DNA of 26,050 bases from JBCDBH01 sp039184055 (GTDB lineage Bacteria > Acidobacteriota > Thermoanaerobaculia > Multivoradales > J023). The stretch covers positions 1 to 26,050 of the forward strand of contig JBCDBH010000040.1 of assembly GCA_039184055.1 (NCBI GenBank), given 5' to 3'. Both the position numbers and the translations under genes were made by a program. Positions 7,330 to 15,815 of this stretch are shown here, piece after piece; position 1 is the stretch's first letter; every line of letters starts with the position of its first letter. The notes under the pieces are model-generated. The model saw only the letters and a list, made by a program, of their open reading frames with translations, had not been told where the DNA came from and did no database searches.

Positions 7330-8019
7330 TCAGGGACGAGAGGGCGAAGGACGGCCCTCGTCGCCACGATCGATCAGCAACACTCCGGTGAGCACACCCG
7401 CGCCAGCGGCGGCGGGGATGGCGACGGTCGGTCGTTCCCACCAGGCGATGATGCACACGCGGCATTTCTCGTCGGCGCGACGCACCCCGTTGGGATCGAT
7501 CCGGGTGACGACACCGTCACACTCCCAGCCGTCGACCTCGCGACCCTGCTGTTCCCACGTGGTCTCACCGACCTCGAGGTTCAGGGCCGTGCCCTGCTGC
7601 TGCGGCGTCAGCTCGACTTCGCAGCCGCCCTGGACCGGCGCCATCATCATGTCGGTGCGGCTGATCTCCTGGCCGGTGCCGTCGGTCAGCGACACATAGA
7701 AGGCGGCTTCGTTGTTCTCGCTCCTCGGGATCGGGGGCGTGGCCCAATAGCGGCCACCACCGACCGATTCCATGAAGACGTAGTAGAACGGTTCGGTCTC
7801 GTTCCAACGGAAGAAGAGCTGAGGCCGAACGCCATCGAGAGCCGGGGCGATGTTCGCGTAAACGACATTGTTCGACTCGGTGGGGAAACACTCCACGGGG
7901 TCGACAGTGATGGTCGGTCCCTGCGCACCGGCGATCCCGGTGACGAAGGCTGCCGCCAAGAGCGCGATCAGCGCGACGCGGCGGGCAATGCGGGAAGACT
8001 TTTCGAATCCATGGGTCAT
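7330..8019 (-). CDS. Unrecognised secreted or membrane-tethered protein with paired cysteines
   Basis: A 229-residue protein with a clear signal peptide: basic n-region (RIARR), hydrophobic core at about 15-28 and a cleavage-like GIAGAQ site near residue 33. The mature part has Cys44, Cys133, Cys167, Cys186 and Cys189. The last two form a CRVC motif just before a second hydrophobic segment (about 189-216, IIAWWERPTVAIPAAAGAGVLTG is its core), followed by a short charged tail. Sequences such as FFRWNETEPFYYVFME and RYWATPPIP look beta-rich, perhaps Ig-like. I do not recognise a family and assign no function. It sits upstream of the glycan operon on the same strand, separated by a hairpin, so it may be transcribed separately. 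ATG 8017-8019 is the chosen start; only a weak GAGAG lies upstream. Confidence 0.7.
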   Translation of the reverse strand: MTHGFEKSSRIARRVALIALLAAAFVTGIAGAQGPTITVDPVECFPTESNNVVYANIAPALDGVRPQLFFRWNETEPFYYVFMESVGGGRYWATPPIPRSENNEAAFYVSLTDGTGQEISRTDMMMAPVQGGCEVELTPQQQGTALNLEVGETTWEQQGREVDGWECDGVVTRIDPNGVRRADEKCRVCIIAWWERPTVAIPAAAGAGVLTGVLLIDRGDEGRPSPSRP

Positions 8020-8080
8020 AGCCGGTATCTCTCAGGGCGGTTGTTCAGCTCGTCAATGACAGTCAGGGTACACCTGTCTT

Positions 8081-8110
8081 AGGGTAGTCCTCGTGCCGAC
8101 ATGCTGTCAA
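8081..8110 (-). promoter_or_regulatory. Candidate sigma-70-type promoter for the secreted-protein gene
   Basis: Reading the minus strand, TTGACA (complement of 8105-8110) is a perfect -35 hexamer. An 18-base spacer leads to TACCCT (complement of 8081-8086), a weak match to TATAAT. It lies about 60 bases upstream of the ATG at 8019. The -10 box is poor, so this is only a candidate. Confidence 0.35.
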
Positions 8111-8302
8111 GGCAAGGGAGGGCGTGCATCGAAATCCTGTCATGAGTTTCGTGGTCGATTCGCAGCTTCGAGAGGAGGGGCTTTGCACTCGGGGCGTGAA
8201 TGTGACAACCTTCACGACACCACGGCGTGGATGCACCCTACGTGCGTCTCCGTGGCGCGCTGATACCGATTCTCGCAGACCGCTGAAAAATGGTGGTCAC
8301 AC

Positions 8303-8346
8303 GACCGACACAGTCAGACGACTGACACGGTCAGACCGACACAGTC
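8303..8346. repeat. Three degenerate 13-bp direct repeats in the intergenic region
   Basis: GACCGACACAGTC occurs at 8303-8315 and 8334-8346. A third copy at 8320-8332 (GACTGACACGGTC) differs at two positions. Two competing small stems overlap them: CAGTC/GACTG (8311-8324, 4-base loop) and CTGAC/GTCAG (8322-8334, 3-base loop). They could be a protein-binding array or part of an RNA leader upstream of the helicase. Confidence 0.6.
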
Positions 8347-8522
8347 GCACGACAGACTCGTCTCACGACAAACACGTCACTCGATCGGCAGCGCATCCTT
8401 CACGCCCGTACGGCGGCCCTCCGGCTAATCCTCCGTTTCGCTTTCATTACTCACAGCCGGCCTGATCGAGCACTGACGGCCCCGAGCATTGGCTCCGCGC
8501 CGCGTGCCTGGAGTTTGGTTTC

Positions 8523-10289
<1,767 letters not shown>

Positions 10290-10299
10290 GCGAGCCGAG

Positions 10300-10341
10300 C
10301 CGAGCCGTAGGCTGAGCGAACCGAGCCGTAGGCTGAGCGAG
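10300..10341. repeat. Two tandem 21-bp units after the helicase gene
   Basis: CCGAGCCGTAGGCTGAGCGA plus one base (A or G) occurs twice in direct succession at 10300-10320 and 10321-10341. A partial copy (GCTGAGCGAG) spans the helicase stop codon at 10285-10294. The unit has GAGCC/GGCT complementarity, so it can form small stems. It resembles the short GC-rich intergenic repeats that are dispersed in many GC-rich genomes. Confidence 0.8.
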
Positions 10342-10357
10342 CCGCTTCAATCGGCTC
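10339..10357. terminator. Weak hairpin at a convergent gene junction
   Basis: GAGCCG (10339-10344) pairs with CGGCTC (10352-10357) across a 7-base loop between the convergent helicase and TPR-protein genes, overlapping the latter's stop codon. No T-run follows on either strand, so intrinsic termination is doubtful. Confidence 0.25.
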
Positions 10358-11264
10358 AATTGCCGAGGATACGGTCGCGAGTACGCTGCACGTATTCAGT
10401 GTCGGGTAGACCGGGGAGGGCGCGTTCCAGAACGCTGGCGGCTTCCTCGGTCTCGCCGGTCTCGAAGAGCGCGATGGCGTAATAGAAGAGCAGGACGGGG
10501 CGATCGGTGTCGAGCAGGTCGCCCCGTTTGCCGTAGGTGACGACCTCTTTCCAACGCGCGATGCGGTAGGCGGATTCGGCGGCGAGGAGCTGGGCTTCGG
10601 GCACGTCCGGATTGGCGTCGGCGAGCCGGCGCGCTTCGGTGAACACGCCGGTCAGCTCGTCGACATCGCTCGCCGCGCCGAGGCGGGTGCGCAGGTCTTC
10701 GATGTCGCCGTCGATCGACGGTCGTGCGTCGTCGCTCGTGGTCGCGGCGCGTTCGTCTTCGTCGGCGGCGCTTCGTTCTTCGTCGTCTTCGTCGACCGAC
10801 TCCGTGTCGGCGGCGGCCCCCGCGGCGGCCACGGCGGCGCGCAACCGCGCCACGACTCCGGCGAACGCGGGCGTGTTCTCGAGCTCTTCGGCGAGAGTTT
10901 GTTCGGCGAGCAGGTCTTCGAATGCCTTCCGTTCGAGCTCGGGCAAACGCGTGCTCGTCGAATACCCCTGGGTGAGCCGTTCGACTTCGACGATCCGGCG
11001 CACCGTGGCGGCGTAGCCGCCGTCGTCTTCCAACGCGGCTTGCGTTTGCGCGAGACGCACCAGACCCACCACCAAGAGCTCGGGCTCGTCGAGCAGGCCG
11101 AAACACGCCAAGCGGAGATTCTCGGCGGCCGATTCGTAGAGCCCGGCACGCATCGCGACGCTGCCGTCTTGGAGCAGACCTTCGTAGAAGGGGTCGGCGG
11201 CCCACGTGGTGGTGCCGAACGACAACGAGCCGAGTAAAAGAGATACGAGTAGGGCGTGTTTCAT
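10356..11264 (-). CDS. Periplasmic TPR-like protein of the exopolysaccharide operon
   Basis: A 302-residue exported protein. From the ATG at 11262-11264 it has a clean signal peptide (MKHALLVSLLLGSLSFG...WA) with cleavage expected after TTWA, near residue 22. The mature protein has helical repeat segments: an N-terminal set (DPFYEGLLQDGSVAMRAGLY, ESAAENLRLACFGL) and a C-terminal pair (AQLLAAESAYRIARWKEV, RPVLLFYYAIALFETG), which look like TPR units. Between them lies a very acidic, disordered-looking linker around DEDDEERSAADEDERA. TPR proteins in export loci usually act as assembly or scaffolding factors; the partner here would be the SLBB protein or the barrel, by inference. The start lies 4 bases after the stop of the Wzc-like gene, so it is the last gene of that operon. 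The reading frame extends further upstream but inside the Wzc gene, without any signal peptide. Confidence 0.75.
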   Translation of the reverse strand: MKHALLVSLLLGSLSFGTTTWAADPFYEGLLQDGSVAMRAGLYESAAENLRLACFGLLDEPELLVVGLVRLAQTQAALEDDGGYAATVRRIVEVERLTQGYSTSTRLPELERKAFEDLLAEQTLAEELENTPAFAGVVARLRAAVAAAGAAADTESVDEDDEERSAADEDERAATTSDDARPSIDGDIEDLRTRLGAASDVDELTGVFTEARRLADANPDVPEAQLLAAESAYRIARWKEVVTYGKRGDLLDTDRPVLLFYYAIALFETGETEEAASVLERALPGLPDTEYVQRTRDRILGN

Positions 11265-11268
11265 GGCG

Positions 11269-13590
11269 TCAGGCCGCGGTCGACTTGGTGGCCGCCGGTG
11301 CATCTTCCTCGTAGACCCCGTAGTAGTAATAGCGCTTGCGGTAGCGGGTCGGGCCACGGCGATAACGGTTGAGAACCGTGCCGAGCATCCGGATGCCGGC
11401 GTAGCGGAGCCGCTCGATGGTGGCTTTGGCGTCGTCGTACACCAGGACACCGGCGCGCGCGCACAGCACCACGCCGTCGGCGAGCGGGCCGAGAATCAGC
11501 GTGTCGGTCACCGGCAGCACCGGTGGCGTGTCGATGATGACGAAATCGAATTTGGCTTTCGCCGCCTGCAGGAATTCTTGCATCCGCTCCGACGCCAGGA
11601 GCTCCGAGGGGTTGGGCGGAATCGGTCCCGACGGGCAGATGAAGAGGTTGGGCACCTCGGTCTTCATCGCCAGGTTGTCGTTGCCGGCGGTGCCGGTGAG
11701 GAAATTCACCAGGCCTTTGTGATTCTTCAGATCGAAGATCTTGTGGACCCGTGGCCGACGAAGGTCGCCGTCGATCAACAACACGCGGCGGTTGAGCTGG
11801 GACATGACGACCGCCAGATTGGTGGCGGTGGCGGTTTTGCCCTCACCGGGCTCGGCCGAGGTCACCGCGACGATCTGCAATTTCTCGGCGGTCGACAGCA
11901 GAATGGCGGTACGCAGCGAGCGATACGCCTCGGCGATCGCCAGCCGTGGATTGGTGTGGGGCAGGAGCTCGATGTCCTTCTCACCCTCACCGCCCTTCGG
12001 CGCCTTGCCCTGCCCCCCGTAGCCGTAGCCACCGCCGTAGCTGTAGCCATAGCCCTGATTGCCGTATTTGCCGAGGCGAAGACCGTAACCACGGCTTTTC
12101 TCGTCGACGTCGGGAATGACGGTAAGCGTCGGCAGGTGGGTGATGCCCTCGAGATCCTCGGGAATCTTGATCGTCCGATCGAGGTATTCGAGCATGACGA
12201 TGCCGCCAGCACCGGCGACGAAGCCGAAGAGCAACGCCATGACGAGATCGTTGCGCAGCTGTGGCTTGAAGGGCTTGCCCGGCACCACGGCACGGTCGAC
12301 GACCCGCACGTTCGATTCACGACCGCTTTGGATCCGTGACGCCACCTCGGTTTCGCTCTGCCGTTTGAGCAGCTCGTTGAGCAGCTCCTGGCGCGTCTCG
12401 ATGCTCATCTTGATGTTGTTGTATTCGAGCGCCGTCGAGTTGAGGCTGGTGATCTCGTTCTTGACCCGACGCAGCTCTTCGGCGAGCGTGCCTTCTTCCC
12501 GCTGCGCGCGCCGAAACGCGGCGGCGGCTTGACTCCGCGCGCTATCCGCCGATTCGGATTCGAGCGAGGACAGCTCGGCGCGACTCTCGTCGATTTTGTT
12601 GCGCAGCTCGATCATCGCCGGCCACTCTTCGCTGAAGGTGTCCAGGTTGCGCTGATACTCGTTTTCGAGACGGGCGATCTCGCTCTTCAGCTCGGCGGCG
12701 CGACCGCCCGAGGCCGTGTTGGCGACATCGGAGTCGTTGCGCTGGCTGAGCGCGCTCCACGCCGCCTGTTTCGAGATGCGGTCGGCGAGCACGAGGTTGT
12801 ACTGCTGTTCGAGCGCTTCGCGGCGGTCGAGGAGAGCCTCACCGGCCGGGTCGAGCGCGACGTCGGCGTCTTCGAAGGTGGCGAGCTGTTCTTGTTGCGC
12901 CTCGACGTCCTCACGGAGCGCGTCGATCTGCGCGGCGAGAAAGTTCGACGCTTTGCCCACCGTCGAGGTGCGTGTCTCGATACCCCATTCGATAAAGGCC
13001 TCGGCGTAGCCGTTGGCGATCCGTGCCGCCAGCTCGGGATTCGACGAGCGGTACGACAGCTCGACGAGCTGGGTATCTTTGATCGGATTGACCTCGAGCC
13101 CGCCTTTGAGGCGACCGGCGAAACGCGCGATGGTCGCGGCGTCGGCTTCGGCGCTACCGTCGCCACCCGCATTCACCGTATTGGTGCCCGCGAAGAGCGG
13201 ATCTTCGTAGAGACGGAGATCGATCAACACCCGTTCCGCCATGCCGCGACTGCGCAACAGGCGGTATTGCGTCGGGTAGTACTCCATGTTCCACCAGTCT
13301 TCGAGCCAGCTCGCCTGGCCACCCGTGGCGACCACCGACAGACGACGGCGTTCGATCTGGATGACCGACGTGGCGCGGTATTCCTTGGTGGTCAAGGTGT
13401 AGCGCAGCAGCGCCCAGGCACCAGCGATCAGGCAGCAGGCGAGCAACAACAGCCAGCGTCGCCGCAGGGCGCCGAGGTATTTGCTCAGATCGATCGGATC
13501 TTCGCTCTCGACGGGGGCGATCGGTGGCTGATGAGCTGGACCGGGTGGCGGCGCCGCCGGGTGCAGGGCTGGCTGAGATCGGTCGTACAT
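11269..13590 (-). CDS. Wzc-like polysaccharide co-polymerase with BY-type tyrosine kinase domain
   Basis: A 773-residue inner-membrane protein that controls polymer length and links synthesis to export. A Pro-rich N-terminus (5-30) precedes a Wzz domain (about 33-130) with its first membrane segment at about 46-63. A long periplasmic coiled coil runs about 215-420, then VPGKPFKP (436-443) and a second membrane segment (449-468). The cytoplasmic kinase has EAYRSLRTAI (554-563), Walker A SAEPGEGKT (578-586), Walker A' LLIDGDLRRP (604-613) and Walker B FVIIDTPP (683-690). A C-terminal tyrosine cluster (Y750, Y754-757, Y760) is the expected autophosphorylation site. Odd: residues 500-528, between membrane and kinase, are a Tyr/Gly-rich low-complexity linker. 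The ATG overlaps the SLBB gene stop (TGATG). No Wzb-like phosphatase is seen nearby. Confidence 0.93.
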   Translation of the reverse strand: MYDRSQPALHPAAPPPGPAHQPPIAPVESEDPIDLSKYLGALRRRWLLLLACCLIAGAWALLRYTLTTKEYRATSVIQIERRRLSVVATGGQASWLEDWWNMEYYPTQYRLLRSRGMAERVLIDLRLYEDPLFAGTNTVNAGGDGSAEADAATIARFAGRLKGGLEVNPIKDTQLVELSYRSSNPELAARIANGYAEAFIEWGIETRTSTVGKASNFLAAQIDALREDVEAQQEQLATFEDADVALDPAGEALLDRREALEQQYNLVLADRISKQAAWSALSQRNDSDVANTASGGRAAELKSEIARLENEYQRNLDTFSEEWPAMIELRNKIDESRAELSSLESESADSARSQAAAAFRRAQREEGTLAEELRRVKNEITSLNSTALEYNNIKMSIETRQELLNELLKRQSETEVASRIQSGRESNVRVVDRAVVPGKPFKPQLRNDLVMALLFGFVAGAGGIVMLEYLDRTIKIPEDLEGITHLPTLTVIPDVDEKSRGYGLRLGKYGNQGYGYSYGGGYGYGGQGKAPKGGEGEKDIELLPHTNPRLAIAEAYRSLRTAILLSTAEKLQIVAVTSAEPGEGKTATATNLAVVMSQLNRRVLLIDGDLRRPRVHKIFDLKNHKGLVNFLTGTAGNDNLAMKTEVPNLFICPSGPIPPNPSELLASERMQEFLQAAKAKFDFVIIDTPPVLPVTDTLILGPLADGVVLCARAGVLVYDDAKATIERLRYAGIRMLGTVLNRYRRGPTRYRKRYYYYGVYEEDAPAATKSTAA

Positions 13591-14429
13591 CAGAAGAAAG
13601 ACTCCTTGACCAGCACGATGTCGCCGTCGAGCAATTCGATATCGGCGTCGTTGCCGCCGAGCACGCCTCGGTAATCGACCGTGATCTCGTCTTGTTTGCC
13701 GTCGGCATCACGACGCAGGATGCGGATCCGGTTCGATGCCGTGTCGGTGAGGCCGCCGGCGCGCGCGATCGCGGTGAGCAGGGTGACCCGATCGGTGGAT
13801 AAAAATTCGAGGGTGCCGGTGGTCTTGACCTCGCCGAGCAGGTGGATCTCGACCTTTTCGGCCGCCGGGACGTGAATCAGATCACCCGGGAAGATCGGCA
13901 GGTTGACGCGTGCGTCGGCGCGCATGATCAGGTCGTCGACGCTGACCTCGACTTGATCGGAGAGCCCGTTGTCGGCCTGACGACGAATCCGAATGCGATT
14001 CGAGTGCGTTTCCCCGAGCCCGCCGACTTGGAGCAGAACATCGAGCAGCTGGGTGCGTCCGGGAATCTGCACCGGGCCGGGGTTCATCACCGCGCCCAGG
14101 ACCCGCACCGGCTCGGTGCGCAGGCTGGTCACCGCCACCGATACGGTGGCACGGCGCAAACCCTCGTTTTGCAGGCGGTTGCGGATTCGCTCGGCGAGGA
14201 GATCGACGGTCAGCCCACCGGCCGAAACGGCGCCGATCACCGGCAGGGTGATGGTGCCTTCGGCGCCGACTTCGACGTCGCTGTTCAGCTCGGGAAGCTC
14301 GACCACGCGGATCTGCAGGCGATCTCGTGGGCCGATCAAATACGACGCGTCGGCGGACACCGGGAGCTGAGCGCTCACGCCGGTCGCCAAGAGGAGCAGA
14401 GCAGTGAGGAAAAACAGGACGCGCGACAT
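13590..14429 (-). CDS. Polysaccharide export (OPX/Wza-family) protein with SLBB domains
   Basis: A 279-residue exported protein. After a signal peptide (MSRVLFFLTALLLLATGVSA) comes a poly-export domain at about 28-100 (YLIGPRDRLQIRV, GTITLPVIGAV) and two SLBB domains at about 107-187 (RVLGAVMNPGPVQIPG, NRIRIRRQ, PGDLIHVP) and 195-275 (HLLGEVKTTGTLEFL, SNRIRILRR, LLDGDIVLV). It ends right after the second SLBB domain, so it lacks the C-terminal amphipathic helix that Wza uses to cross the outer membrane, and the signal peptide has no lipobox Cys. It therefore looks purely periplasmic. A GTG three codons upstream is an alternative start. It lies between the beta-barrel gene (47-base gap) and the Wzc-like gene, in one operon. 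Confidence 0.92.
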   Translation of the reverse strand: MSRVLFFLTALLLLATGVSAQLPVSADASYLIGPRDRLQIRVVELPELNSDVEVGAEGTITLPVIGAVSAGGLTVDLLAERIRNRLQNEGLRRATVSVAVTSLRTEPVRVLGAVMNPGPVQIPGRTQLLDVLLQVGGLGETHSNRIRIRRQADNGLSDQVEVSVDDLIMRADARVNLPIFPGDLIHVPAAEKVEIHLLGEVKTTGTLEFLSTDRVTLLTAIARAGGLTDTASNRIRILRRDADGKQDEITVDYRGVLGGNDADIELLDGDIVLVKESFF

Positions 14430-14476
14430 AGGGATCACGACACTATCTCATCCCGTCGCGATGCCCAACGGTGTGA

Positions 14477-15784
14477 TCACCACTCGTCGGCGGGGCTACC
14501 GAGCTGGAGGCGGTCACGAATGCTTCCCAAACGCACGCTCACACCCCAGGTGGTGACGTCACGATCGAATTCCGGCTGGTTCGAATCGAACTCGCTATAG
14601 AGGGCGTTGAACGACACGATGAAGAGATCCCCGAGCGGAATCGTCAGATCGGCGCCATAGGAGATGACGTCGTCGACCCGGCTTTCGACCAGCGGGTCGA
14701 GGCTTTGATAGTCGTTCTCACCGACCTCGGCGAGCACCCCGAAACGGACCTTTCGCGCCGAGAGCTGGAGCCGGGCACCGATGGCCTCGTCGAGAAAGTA
14801 GGCGCGATCGGCGAGGGTCGAGTAGGTGATGTCGCGGCGTGCGTAGCCGAGCAGGGCCGAGCGCGCGCCGAGCTCGAGCAAAGCGTCGACCTGGCCGACG
14901 GTTTCTTCCTGGCTCGGGAACTGCGAATTGCCGTCCGGCTCGAGCTCGCGACGGCCGACCTCGGCATAGAGCGCCAGTCGGTTGCCTTCGTAGCCGGCGC
15001 CGAGATAGAGCCCGTCGCTGGTGTTGTCGAGATCCCGGGCCTCGTCGGCGAAGTCGGTTTCCTCACCGCGATAGAGCACCGCCAGGCTCCACGCGTCCGG
15101 GGCCTTGTAGGCGATCTCGGCTTCGTAGAGGGTGGAGTCGCGATCGAGCGAACGGAAAAAGACGTCGTCGTCGTCGTTGGCGGCTTCGAAGGTCGACGCC
15201 GAGCCGCGTGCCGTGATCCACAGATTGCGCAGCACTTCGACCTCGACGGCGGCGATGGCGCGGGTCTCGAGCACCGAGGTCAGCTCTTGCACCTCGTCCG
15301 AGAAGAACGTCTGCTCGTCGTTGTATTGATACGACAGCTGGAATTTGGCGCGATTGAAGAAGCCGAAGAGACCGGCGCCGTAACGACCACCGAAATGGCT
15401 CTTGTCGTCGTTGTCCTGCCAGAAGACATACGACGGTAAGACATGACCGGTGAAGACGACATTCGAGCTCGAGCGCAGGTAGGCGCGCACCCCGGCGGTG
15501 AAGGTGGCGGTGAAGTCGTCGTCGCCATCGGCGCCGTTGCCCGCGCCTTCGCTCGACACGAAGGCGGCATCGTCGAAACCCAAAGCCGGGCTGACCCGTA
15601 GCGAGCCGAAGTTCCAGCGGGCGTCTTCGATCTTGTCTTCGAATTGCGTCGCATCTGGAATGCCACGACCGGGGCCGGCGCCACCGGGAGAGGTATACTG
15701 CCCGCCTTGTGCCGAGCATGCGGATGCCAGGGCCAACCAAAGACCACCGACCAGAAGACTACCGACCAGAATACTGATGCGCAT
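14477..15784 (-). CDS. Outer-membrane beta-barrel protein of the exopolysaccharide operon
   Basis: A 435-residue protein with a signal peptide (MRISILVGSLLVGGLWLALA, cleavage near residue 23-26) and a mature part dominated by alternating hydrophobic/polar strands and Asp-rich turns, e.g. AKFQLSYQYNDEQTFF, RNLWITARGSASTFEA, WSLAVLYRGEE and DLFIVSFNALYSEFD. It ends in Trp, as is common for barrels inserted by the BAM machinery. This fits a porin-like barrel of 16-18 strands, estimated only from length. Its place directly upstream of an SLBB export protein lacking an outer-membrane helix suggests it is the outer-membrane exit pore for the polymer. SACS near the cleavage site is a poor lipobox (Ala at -3). 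The ATG at 15782-15784 has a GAGGAG ribosome site; the frame is open upstream but low-complexity. Confidence 0.85.
   Translation of the reverse strand: MRISILVGSLLVGGLWLALASACSAQGGQYTSPGGAGPGRGIPDATQFEDKIEDARWNFGSLRVSPALGFDDAAFVSSEGAGNGADGDDDFTATFTAGVRAYLRSSSNVVFTGHVLPSYVFWQDNDDKSHFGGRYGAGLFGFFNRAKFQLSYQYNDEQTFFSDEVQELTSVLETRAIAAVEVEVLRNLWITARGSASTFEAANDDDDVFFRSLDRDSTLYEAEIAYKAPDAWSLAVLYRGEETDFADEARDLDNTSDGLYLGAGYEGNRLALYAEVGRRELEPDGNSQFPSQEETVGQVDALLELGARSALLGYARRDITYSTLADRAYFLDEAIGARLQLSARKVRFGVLAEVGENDYQSLDPLVESRVDDVISYGADLTIPLGDLFIVSFNALYSEFDSNQPEFDRDVTTWGVSVRLGSIRDRLQLGSPADEW
15742..15771. repeat. 15-bp tandem duplication in the barrel gene's signal peptide
   Basis: GACCACCGACCAGAA (15742-15756) is followed directly by GACTACCGACCAGAA (15757-15771), one mismatch. 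On the coding strand it doubles five codons of the hydrophobic core (ILVGS then LLVGG), lengthening the signal peptide without frame change. Confidence 0.8.
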
Positions 15785-15788
15785 GTCG

Positions 15789-15794
15789 CTCCTC
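15789..15794 (-). promoter_or_regulatory. Ribosome binding site of the beta-barrel gene
   Basis: GAGGAG on the minus strand, 4 bases before the ATG at 15784. It decides the start against the long upstream open frame. It lies within the 31-base gap between two divergent start codons. Confidence 0.7.
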
Positions 15795-15815
15795 AGGTGC
15801 CGTTGAATCGTCGGC

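Larger units (their letters stand above)
8020..8522. other. 503-base divergent intergenic region
   Basis: This stretch separates the minus-strand secreted-protein gene from the plus-strand RNA helicase gene. It holds the candidate minus promoter near 8081-8110 and a cluster of short degenerate repeats near 8303-8346. The remainder up to 8522 has no convincing reading frame. The helicase start is preceded by a weak TGGAG element about 8 bases upstream. No RNA gene or known riboswitch fold is recognisable by eye; a long 5' leader for the helicase, as seen in some cold-induced helicases, is possible. Confidence 0.5.

Noticed and set aside
12529..13674. Long plus-strand open frame opposite the Wzc-like and SLBB genes
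   Set aside because: Mirror-image of the coding frame by third-position GC; no family resemblance and no ribosome site.
15713..15722. Lipoprotein lipobox in the beta-barrel signal peptide
   Set aside because: The residues before the Cys are Ala-Ser-Ala, without the Leu/Val usually needed at -3, and the mature part is a barrel.
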